A stretch of DNA of 64,000 nt from Sedimentisphaerales bacterium (GTDB taxonomy: Bacteria > Planctomycetota > Phycisphaerae > Sedimentisphaerales > Anaerobacaceae), in assembly GCA_016936075.1 (NCBI GenBank), contig JAFGPS010000195.1:1-64000 (forward strand). The letters run 5' to 3'. Below, piece by piece: positions 10,939 to 18,087 of this stretch. The translations under genes were made by a program, and so were the position numbers. Positions within the stretch are counted from its first letter, which is position 1, and every line of letters begins with the position of its first letter. A model generated the notes under the pieces. The model had not been told where the DNA came from and made no database searches. It saw nothing but the letters and a program-made list of their open reading frames with translations.

Positions 10939-13278
10939 CTACTCAGTTATTTTTCCAGTTGCTCGTAGAATCTTTTCAGGTGTTATAGGTAAATCCTTAC
11001 ATCTGTATCCAGTAGCGTCATACACCGCATGTGCAATCGCAGGTGCGGTCGGAATCGCCAATCCCTCCCCTGCTTCTTTTGCTCCGAAGGGTCCTTCCTT
11101 TTCATACGTTTCGATTGTATAGGATTCTATTTGCGGCATATCTTCGGCGGCGGGAATCTTATAGTCAAGGAAAGTTGTATTGAGAACTTTGCCGTCACGA
11201 ATGACAAATTGCTCGCTGAGAGCATAGCCCAATCCCATATGTAACGCGCCTTCGAGTTGGCCTTCTACAGACATTGGATTAATCACTGTGCCGCAATCAT
11301 GTGCGGTAGTGACTTTTTCTACTGTAACGACACCAGTATCAGGATCAACTGCAACTTCCGCTACCTGGGCGCCGAATGAATAAGCTGGAGTAGTTAAACC
11401 TTTATCCCTCGGTGTATAATAACCACGAGCGGTCAATTCCTCGCCGCGATGAGTTTTAACCCACATAGCTACGGCTTCCCCGAAAGAGATACCGCGTTCG
11501 GGTTTTGCTTTGGCGAATGCTCGGTCATTAGCGAATGCTACCTCATGAATTATATTGAGATTGTATTTTATGGAAACCATTTGAGCGAGTTTCTCTTTTA
11601 TTTTATTGGCGGCGTCGAGAATTGCGTTACCATTCATCAATGTCACCCTACTGCCCCATGTCCCCAAATCGGCTTTGGGTGTCATTGCGGTATCAGCGGA
11701 AGTGACACGGATATTTTCCACTTTAATTCCCAATGCTTCGGCAAGAATCTGCCGCAAAACTGTATCGGAGCCCTGACCTATATCAGATGCCATGGTCAAC
11801 AGATGCGCTGTTCCATCATCATAAGCTCGTACTTCACATGCGGCGAAATTGTACGGCGTATTGAACCAGTTAAATACGCCGCCTGAGATAAAGCTGTAGC
11901 AGCCGATACCAATACCTTTATTGTTGGGCAAGCTTGCACGTTTTTCTTTCCACTTAGACATTTCAGCTACTTTTTGCAATGACTCAACAAATCCGGCGGA
12001 TGATATTTTTGTCACGCCTTCAATAGTATCACCGGTAACCATCGCATTCTTGATTCGCAAATCAATAGGATCAATATTCAGTTCCTTCGCGGCTATATTC
12101 ATTTGTGTTTCTGTAACATACAGAGCCTGCGGTGCGCCAAAACCACGCATTGCACCGGCTGGAGTTTTATTAGTATAGACATGATAGCCACGATAACGAT
12201 AAGCTGGATAGCGATATAACATTGCACCGAAATTGCCGCATAAGAATGTAGCGGTCGGACCCATAGAATTATATGCGCCTCCATCAAGATATGCTTCGAA
12301 ATCTTTGGCTACAATTGTACCATCTTTTTTGAAACCAACCTTCGAGCGAATATTCATAGCATGTCGAGTTCGCCCGGTGGATAGTTCTTCAGCTCGTGTG
12401 AGTACAAATTTAACCGGCCTGCCGGTGCGCTTCGCCATAAAAGCAGCACAGAACTCCCATGAACGAAGTTCCATCTTGCCGCCAAATCCGCCTCCTACAT
12501 GAGGTTTGATAACACGGACGTGGTTTTCCGGCAAACCCAGAGTTGACGCTAAAAGGCACTGGATTATATAAGGAGCCTGAGTCGAGGTCCAAAGTATCAA
12601 GCGGCCTTCAACATCGGGTTGAGCTAATGCAGCACATGGTTCCAAATATGCATGAGATACAGCATGCAAAGTGAACTTATCATCCAGTATCAAATCAGCT
12701 TTATCAAATGCTTTATCAATATCGCCTACATCAATGTTGCGGTCAATACTTATATTTCCTTCAAGCTGGTCAATATCATCATGAATCAATGGAGCGTCCT
12801 GAGCGAGAGCTTCATCAATACTGAATACCGCAGGGAGTTCATCATATTCGACGTGAATTAAACTGATCGCTTCTTCAGCAATATCCGGGTCAATTGCAGC
12901 TACGGCGGCTACTTCATCACCAATAAAACGAACCTTATCCATGGCTAAAGGATATTCATCCTGAGTTTGAGGGAATAATCGCCAATTGCCATATTTAATT
13001 CCGGGAGTATCTTTGCCCGTGATAACATCTTTTACGCCCGGAAACGCAGCAGCTTTGGAAATATCAATATTTTTTATTCGAGCATGTGGAACAGGACTTC
13101 TGAGAAGTTTGCCGTAAAGCATACCCGGCAATTTCATATCTGCGGTATATTGTGCGGCTCCTCTTGCTTTATCGGGAGCATCGATGCGTGGAACACTGCG
13201 CCCCACCACACTTTTCTGCGTATAAGGCCCCGAAACTTTCTGGTTCAGGGCAGGATTTTGTTTATTATTCATTTTCAC
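10939..13278 (-). CDS. Molybdenum hydroxylase large (Mo-binding) subunit, xanthine dehydrogenase family
   Basis: 779 residues with the two-domain layout of CoxL/XdhB/HcrA subunits: 'VGRSVPRIDAPDKARGAAQYTAD' start region, 'PHVGGGFGGK', 'MRGFGAPQA', 'SDIGQGSDTVL', and near the C-terminus 'PFGAKEAGEG', whose last Glu aligns with the catalytic base of the family. The 'GAKEAGEG' form recalls 4-hydroxybenzoyl-CoA reductase (HcrA) and related ring-modifying hydroxylases (from memory). It would oxidise or reduce an aromatic or N-heterocyclic substrate with a Mo-pterin cytidine dinucleotide. Third gene of a leftward operon (FeS, FAD, Mo) with overlapping ends. Substrate unknown. Confidence 0.88.
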   Translation of the reverse strand: MKMNNKQNPALNQKVSGPYTQKSVVGRSVPRIDAPDKARGAAQYTADMKLPGMLYGKLLRSPVPHARIKNIDISKAAAFPGVKDVITGKDTPGIKYGNWRLFPQTQDEYPLAMDKVRFIGDEVAAVAAIDPDIAEEAISLIHVEYDELPAVFSIDEALAQDAPLIHDDIDQLEGNISIDRNIDVGDIDKAFDKADLILDDKFTLHAVSHAYLEPCAALAQPDVEGRLILWTSTQAPYIIQCLLASTLGLPENHVRVIKPHVGGGFGGKMELRSWEFCAAFMAKRTGRPVKFVLTRAEELSTGRTRHAMNIRSKVGFKKDGTIVAKDFEAYLDGGAYNSMGPTATFLCGNFGAMLYRYPAYRYRGYHVYTNKTPAGAMRGFGAPQALYVTETQMNIAAKELNIDPIDLRIKNAMVTGDTIEGVTKISSAGFVESLQKVAEMSKWKEKRASLPNNKGIGIGCYSFISGGVFNWFNTPYNFAACEVRAYDDGTAHLLTMASDIGQGSDTVLRQILAEALGIKVENIRVTSADTAMTPKADLGTWGSRVTLMNGNAILDAANKIKEKLAQMVSIKYNLNIIHEVAFANDRAFAKAKPERGISFGEAVAMWVKTHRGEELTARGYYTPRDKGLTTPAYSFGAQVAEVAVDPDTGVVTVEKVTTAHDCGTVINPMSVEGQLEGALHMGLGYALSEQFVIRDGKVLNTTFLDYKIPAAEDMPQIESYTIETYEKEGPFGAKEAGEGLAIPTAPAIAHAVYDATGYRCKDLPITPEKILRATGKITE

Positions 13279-14150
13279 TTTGCCCTAATTTGTTCCATGC
13301 TGGCATTAAGTGCACGCCTGACTAATACATCAACCATTTTCTTTCTATACGATGCGGTTGCTCTTGTATCTGAAATTGGAGTAGCTTCATCGAGTGAAAT
13401 TTCCGCCGCCTGGTTTATCAATTCTTCCGTAAGTTTTTTACCTTCCAGAGTCTTTTCGGCGTGGAGGACACGTTTCGGAACAGGAGCGACTGCGCCAATT
13501 GCAAGACGAGCCTGAGTTATTGTCTCTTTTTCATCAACATGGAGACAAGCTGAAACTCCTACGGCAGCTATATCTACCTTGCTTCGCGGAGAAACTTTCT
13601 GGTAGTTCGAGCCTGAACGATCCGAAGTAAGCGGTAAAACCAATTCTTTAACGATTTCTCCTGATTCGAGAGCAGTAACGCCCGGGCCGCGGAAGAATTC
13701 ATCCAAAGCAAGAGTTCTCTCACCAGCCGGGTGCATTATAACTACTTTTGTATCATATACTAACAGAGGCGTAGCGGTATCAGCCGAAGGACTTGCATTA
13801 CAGATATTTCCAACTACCGTACCCATATTACGAATTTGTACAGTAGCGGTAACGCCCGCGGCGTAAGCCAATGCGGGAAAATAGCGTTGAATATCGGGAT
13901 TTTGTGCAACCATAGTAAGACTGGCATTTGCACCAATTGTTAAATGTTTATGATTTGAATGAACATAATCTGTATTCGGTATGTTGCTAATACCAATTAT
14001 ATATTCAGGCTGAACTGTCCTGTGCTTCATTTTAATAAGTAGATCAGTTCCACCGGCGAGAATACGCGCTTTATCCTCATGTTCAGCAAGCATTATGCAA
14101 GCTTCTTTGAGACTTTTGGGGATTAAATATGAAAATTTCGGCAGAGCCAT
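13275..14150 (-). CDS. Molybdenum hydroxylase FAD-binding subunit (CoxM/HcrB-like)
   Basis: 291 residues with the FAD-binding loops 'ILAGGTDLLI' and 'VGNICNASPSADTATPLL' and a CO-dehydrogenase flavoprotein C-terminal domain. It passes electrons between the 2Fe-2S subunit and an external partner. It lacks the extra cysteine-rich insertion that carries a 4Fe-4S cluster in true 4-hydroxybenzoyl-CoA reductase (HcrB, about 320 residues), so it may be a dehydrogenase rather than a ferredoxin-driven reductase. It overlaps the genes on both sides by a few bases. Confidence 0.9.
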   Translation of the reverse strand: MALPKFSYLIPKSLKEACIMLAEHEDKARILAGGTDLLIKMKHRTVQPEYIIGISNIPNTDYVHSNHKHLTIGANASLTMVAQNPDIQRYFPALAYAAGVTATVQIRNMGTVVGNICNASPSADTATPLLVYDTKVVIMHPAGERTLALDEFFRGPGVTALESGEIVKELVLPLTSDRSGSNYQKVSPRSKVDIAAVGVSACLHVDEKETITQARLAIGAVAPVPKRVLHAEKTLEGKKLTEELINQAAEISLDEATPISDTRATASYRKKMVDVLVRRALNASMEQIRAK

Positions 14151-14671
14151 TAATCCGACTCCTCGTTCGACCCTGAAGCTTTCGATGGGCCGTTTTGTTG
14201 GTTGATTTTTTTACTGGCAACCATAACAGCTTTAACAATGCGGTGATATCCGGTACAACGGCATAAATTGCCGGATAATGCCTGGCGAATCTCCAATTCA
14301 GTAGGTTCTGGATTTCGATCCAACAAATATTTAGCTGATAGAATCATACCCGGAGTACAATATCCGCATTGGATTGCACCTTCCTTAACAAAAGCTTCCT
14401 GTATTGGATGCAAGGTATCACCTTTTGTTGACAACCCTTCTATAGTTGTGATTTCCTTACCGTCTGATTCCACGGCCAGAGACAGGCATGAGGTAACTGA
14501 TTTGCCATCAATCAGTACTGTACAGGCACCGCAATCGCCGGTTCCACACCCGATTTTTGTACCAATCAGGTTCAAATCCTCACGAAGCACTTCAGCCAGT
14601 GTTCTACAAGGCTCAACCGCGACTGAATATGTATCGCCATTAATATGTAAGGTAATATTAACCTTAGCCAT
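14150..14671 (-). CDS. Molybdenum hydroxylase 2Fe-2S subunit (CoxS/HcrC-like)
   Basis: 173 residues. The plant-ferredoxin-like 2Fe-2S site is 'GCGTGDCGACTVL...C' and the helical second site is 'QCGYCTPGM' with 'GNLCRCTGY', both complete. It shuttles electrons between the Mo centre and FAD. The last 20 residues form a hydrophilic tail not needed for the fold. First gene of the leftward hydroxylase operon; the 305-base gap upstream separates it from the divergent dehydrogenase operon and holds dyads that may be regulatory. Confidence 0.95.
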   Translation of the reverse strand: MAKVNITLHINGDTYSVAVEPCRTLAEVLREDLNLIGTKIGCGTGDCGACTVLIDGKSVTSCLSLAVESDGKEITTIEGLSTKGDTLHPIQEAFVKEGAIQCGYCTPGMILSAKYLLDRNPEPTELEIRQALSGNLCRCTGYHRIVKAVMVASKKINQQNGPSKASGSNEESD

Positions 14672-14711
14672 TATTGCCCCATTTTTGTCGGATTATCTAA
14701 AATCCGAATTT

Positions 14712-14762
14712 GGCATATGCCCACAATAAAATTCGATATTTCCGGTTTTGCTTTGCCGGAAT
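14712..14762. promoter_or_regulatory. Pair of dyad-symmetric sites in the divergent intergenic region
   Basis: A perfect 10-base palindrome GGCATATGCC (14712-14721) and a 24-base dyad, TTTCCGG/CCGGAA around a 10-base loop (14739-14762), lie 40-90 bases before the 2Fe-2S subunit start and upstream of the consensus promoter on the other side. Placement suits operators for divergent control. No regulator gene is nearby, so this is tentative. Confidence 0.35.
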
Positions 14763-14887
14763 TTCTTCAATTAAAAACAGCTTTAAACATGTAATGTAAC
14801 TCATAAGCCCTTTTTTGTCAATAGGATAATGACTTTTCACCAAATGAGCTTAAGCGCATTATATTTATCTCGAAGCAAGCTCAACTG

Positions 14888-14915
14888 TTGACATTTTTTC
14901 CTTTGTCTTTATAAT
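14888..14915 (+). promoter_or_regulatory. Near-consensus sigma-70 promoter for the dehydrogenase/activase operon
   Basis: Perfect TTGACA (14888-14893), a 16-base spacer, and perfect TATAAT (14910-14915). Start of transcription would fall near 14922, about 55 bases before the dehydrogenase ATG. It should drive the whole 15.0-20.2 kb operon strongly. The rest of the 305-base gap (14672-14976) holds the dyads listed separately and nothing coding that I can see. Confidence 0.8.
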
Positions 14916-14976
14916 GTGTACGTAATAATTTTAACGACACACAATTTGTTTACAAAAATTTTAATGAGGTATTCTT

Positions 14977-15942
14977 ATGAGAGCTATACAAATAGTCGAG
15001 CCGAGAAAAATTGCAATGCTGGACGATGCCCCAATGCCGGAACCGGCTGAAGGTGAAGTATTAGTAAAATGCAGTCACGTTGCCCTTTGCGGAAGCAACA
15101 TGGGTCCATATACTGGCGAAGGTCTCTGGGGAGAAATGGTATTTCCAAATCCAATAGGCTGGGCCGGACACGAAAATATCGGCACAATCGAAAAATCACG
15201 TTGTGAAGGTTGGGAAGAAGGCACGTTGGTTTTAGCCCAGCCGCAAGGTTATTTCGGTTTTGCCGAGTATATAACCTCTAAACCTCCGGCTATTGCACGT
15301 TTACCACAGAACACACCTGATCCGGGAGCGATTATAGTTGCTCAACCGTTAGCAACCATACTTCGAGCCATGACTAAAACAGGCAATATCATAAACAAAA
15401 CCTGTGCGGTGATTGGACAAGGCCCAATGGGGCTTATTTTTACCCACTACCTGAAATTAATGGGTGCCAGCATGGTAATCGCGACGGATATTATCGACTG
15501 GCGGCTTGAATGGGCGAAAAAATACGGTGCCGACCATATTATTAATGCCGCAAAACAGAATACAGTTGAAGTAGTAAAAGAAATAACCAACGGAACGATG
15601 GTTGATTTTGTAGTTGATGCTGTTGGTTTTAAAGAGACATTAACAACCGCGGCTTATCTGCCAACACACGGCGGCACGATTTTCATTTTTGGAATGCCAC
15701 ACTATCAAACACAGGAATTCCCATGGTATCACGTTTTCAGGAATGAAACTCAGATTAATACCTGTGTCGGGCCAACCTGCGGTGAATTTTTCCAGACAGC
15801 GGTGGATATGGTTCTCGACGATAGAAGTTCATCGCTAACCGATATGGTTATACCGCGAATGCCGTGGGATAAAGCGCCTGAAGCATTTGAACTGTATGCC
15901 GAGTGTGCAGAGGGTTCCCTCAAACTTACGCTTGAACTATAA
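14977..15942 (+). CDS. Zinc-type medium-chain dehydrogenase/reductase
   Basis: 321 residues. The catalytic zinc site is suggested by 'HVALCGSNMG' (Cys) and 'GWAGHENIG' (His-Glu). The usual four-Cys structural zinc lobe is absent, which explains the short length. The NAD(P)-binding Rossmann motif is 'AVIGQGPMGLIF' near residue 142. Such enzymes oxidise secondary alcohols, including hydroxyacyl-CoA or cyclitol-type rings. First gene of the operon with the 2-hydroxyacyl-CoA-dehydratase-like protein, so a cyclic hydroxy-CoA substrate is an attractive guess. GAGGT lies ahead of the ATG. Confidence 0.85.
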   Translation: MRAIQIVEPRKIAMLDDAPMPEPAEGEVLVKCSHVALCGSNMGPYTGEGLWGEMVFPNPIGWAGHENIGTIEKSRCEGWEEGTLVLAQPQGYFGFAEYITSKPPAIARLPQNTPDPGAIIVAQPLATILRAMTKTGNIINKTCAVIGQGPMGLIFTHYLKLMGASMVIATDIIDWRLEWAKKYGADHIINAAKQNTVEVVKEITNGTMVDFVVDAVGFKETLTTAAYLPTHGGTIFIFGMPHYQTQEFPWYHVFRNETQINTCVGPTCGEFFQTAVDMVLDDRSSSLTDMVIPRMPWDKAPEAFELYAECAEGSLKLTLEL

Positions 15943-15947
15943 TTCGT

Positions 15948-15997
15948 CGTGCGTTGCACGAAAAAACACAATACGCAATACGATATACGCAATACGA
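15948..15997 (+). repeat. Small hairpin plus 14-base tandem repeat between operon genes
   Basis: A CGTGC-GTT-GCACG hairpin (15948-15960) is followed by A-run and two copies of ATACGCAATACGA (15971-15983, 15985-15997), period 14. It lies between the dehydrogenase stop and the next ribosome binding site (AGGAG at 16008). It looks like a dispersed intergenic element or an mRNA processing/stability site rather than coding DNA. Confidence 0.6.
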
Positions 15998-16019
15998 AAA
16001 AACATATAGGAGTTTGATA

Positions 16020-17246
16020 ATGACATCATCAGCAGAACTGAAAGATTTTGAAGCCAGTAAAACAATGCGAAATGTGATGGGCCAGTATTTTAAAGAATTG
16101 ACCGATCCGGCAAGACCCAAAAAAATTGCATGGTGCACAAGTGTTGGGCCGGCGGAACTATTAAGAGGTATGGGATTCGAAGTATATTTCCCAGAAAATC
16201 ATGGCGCTATGCTTGGTGCAACAAGAATGGCAACCGATTTAATTCCTCTTGCAAATGCACATGGATTTTCACCTGACATTTGCTCGTATTTAACCAGTGA
16301 TATTGGTTCATATCTCAAAGGCGAAAGCCCCTTAAATAAGATGAAATTACCAGGCCCGCCAAAAGCCGATGTTCTTGTTTACAATACAAATCAATGCAGA
16401 GACGTAAAGGACTGGTTCGAGTTTTATGGCCGTGAATGGAATGTGCCGTGTATTGGCGTTCATACACCACGAGCAATTGGTGACGTGAGTGATACAATAT
16501 TAACTGATGTAGCCAACCAGATCGAGGCACTGATACCTACACTGGAAGAAGTCAGCGGTCAAAAATTTGATATGGATAAGTTTAAGGAAGTAATCGCACT
16601 TTCCAAGCAATGTACTGTACTTTGGAAAGGTGTTCTGGATGCGGCAGCGAATGTACCTTCACCAATCTCATTCTTCGATGGTACAATACAAATGGGACCG
16701 GCTGTTGTTCTTCGAGGCGCACAGTCGGCAATTGATTACTATGAAATATTATTGGCTGAGTTAAATGACAGAATTAAAAATGGTATCGGCGCAGTCGAAG
16801 GTGAAAAGTATCGCATTCACTGGGAAGGTATGCCGATATGGGGTAAACTTAAGAGTCTTGCCTTGCAGTTCATTGAGCTTCAGACAGCAGTTGTGTCCTC
16901 TACATATTGCAACAGTTGGGTTTTCGAAGCACTGGATCCGACTGAACCATTTAAAAGTATGGCAAGGGCATATTGTGAATTATTCATCTGCCGCAGTGAT
17001 GAGCCTAAAGAAGCTTATCTTGAACGGATGATAGAGAAATACAAGGTAGATGGTGTTTTCTACCATAACGCCAAAACCTGCCCGAACAACTCCAACAGCA
17101 GTTATAACATGCCGCAGAGAATGCAGAAAAAGACAGGTAAACCGTACGTGATTGTTGATGGCGACTTGAATGATTTGCGTCTCTATTCGGAAGAGCAAAC
17201 ACGAACCAATATCGAAGCTTTCGTAGAGCAACTGTCACAGAGTTAA
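16020..17246 (+). CDS. Single-subunit 2-hydroxyacyl-CoA dehydratase/benzoyl-CoA reductase-family protein (double-cubane-cluster-like)
   Basis: 408 residues from ATG 16020, chosen for AGGAG 7 bases upstream; an earlier in-frame ATG at 15954 lies in the repeat. It belongs to the HgdB/BcrC/FldC-type fold. Cysteines at 39, 88, 126, 144, 198, 297, 319, 324 and 354 include the cluster ligands; 39, 88, 126, 297 and 354 are my best candidates. Classical dehydratases and benzoyl-CoA reductases need two such subunits, but only one is encoded here, directly beside one activase. That arrangement matches the homodimeric double-cubane-cluster proteins (DCCP). It would carry out an ATP-driven, very low-potential reduction; the substrate is unknown. 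Confidence 0.85.
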   Translation: MTSSAELKDFEASKTMRNVMGQYFKELTDPARPKKIAWCTSVGPAELLRGMGFEVYFPENHGAMLGATRMATDLIPLANAHGFSPDICSYLTSDIGSYLKGESPLNKMKLPGPPKADVLVYNTNQCRDVKDWFEFYGREWNVPCIGVHTPRAIGDVSDTILTDVANQIEALIPTLEEVSGQKFDMDKFKEVIALSKQCTVLWKGVLDAAANVPSPISFFDGTIQMGPAVVLRGAQSAIDYYEILLAELNDRIKNGIGAVEGEKYRIHWEGMPIWGKLKSLALQFIELQTAVVSSTYCNSWVFEALDPTEPFKSMARAYCELFICRSDEPKEAYLERMIEKYKVDGVFYHNAKTCPNNSNSSYNMPQRMQKKTGKPYVIVDGDLNDLRLYSEEQTRTNIEAFVEQLSQS

Positions 17247-17248
17247 GA

Positions 17249-18046
17249 ATGACGGGAGAACAGACAGATACAATGCAGTATTATTGTGGTATTGATATAG
17301 GCGCTTCGTCTGCCAAACTCGCTATCATTGATTCCGATCACCAGTTAGTCGCTAAAGCTATTGGACGCTCTGGTATCGATTACGCAAAAACTGCAGAACA
17401 ATTACTTACAGAACTCGTTGAGAAAGAATCAATAGACAGATCTAAAATTGTTAAATCATTCTCAACTGGTTATGGCCGTGACAATGTTCCATGGGCAGAT
17501 GGAAAAATGACCGAAATTGCCTGTCATGGCAAAGGAGCGTTCTTCCATTTTAAGGAACGAATGACAATAATCGACATTGGCGCCCAGGATAGTAAGGTAA
17601 TCCACCTTAACGAAACAGGAAAACGTGACAACTTTAAAATGAATCGTAAATGTGCCGCTGGTACGGGAGCTTTCATCGAGGAGATTGCGTATCGACTGGC
17701 ACTGGATGTTTCGGAGCTTAATGCTCTTGCCGAGAAATCCACTAACGAAGTATCATTGGGAAGTTTTTGTACTGTTTTCGCCGCTACTGAGGTGCTCGCA
17801 AAGATACGAGCCGGAGTTGATGTAACGGATATTGTTCGTGGTGCATTTAACTCTGTTGTTAAAAGGATTGTTGAAATGGATCGCGTCGAAGGCATGCTCG
17901 TTATGACCGGCGGTGTGGTAGCAAACAACCCGTTTTTAGCTAAACTCATTGGGCTGGCATTTGGCACTGAAGCGCATATTGCTCCCAATGCACAATATAA
18001 CGGCGCATTCGGCGCTGCTTTGTTCGCTGCTGAACAGGCTCGCTGA
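17249..18046 (+). CDS. ATP-dependent activase of the BadF/BadG/BcrA/HgdC family
   Basis: 265 residues of the ASKHA ATPase fold: 'GIDIGASSAKLAI' near the N-terminus, 'IDIGAQDSKVI' in the middle, and 'MTGGVVANNPFLAKL' near the end. Two cysteines, C135 in 'NRKCAAGTGAF' and C174 in 'GSFCTVFAATE', are the ligands that bridge one 4Fe-4S cluster across the homodimer. It injects single electrons, with ATP hydrolysis, into the preceding dehydratase-like protein. An alternative start is ATG 17273, which removes eight hydrophilic residues; neither start has a good ribosome site. It begins 2 bases after the partner's stop. Confidence 0.93.
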   Translation: MTGEQTDTMQYYCGIDIGASSAKLAIIDSDHQLVAKAIGRSGIDYAKTAEQLLTELVEKESIDRSKIVKSFSTGYGRDNVPWADGKMTEIACHGKGAFFHFKERMTIIDIGAQDSKVIHLNETGKRDNFKMNRKCAAGTGAFIEEIAYRLALDVSELNALAEKSTNEVSLGSFCTVFAATEVLAKIRAGVDVTDIVRGAFNSVVKRIVEMDRVEGMLVMTGGVVANNPFLAKLIGLAFGTEAHIAPNAQYNGAFGAALFAAEQAR

Positions 18047-18087
18047 TTGCATTTATAACTATAAATCAAAGTAAAAAAGGAAATAAC

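Noticed and set aside
15954-16019. Longer start for the dehydratase-like protein at ATG 15954
   Set aside because: The extra 22 residues come from the tandem repeat, and ATG 16020 has AGGAG at correct spacing.
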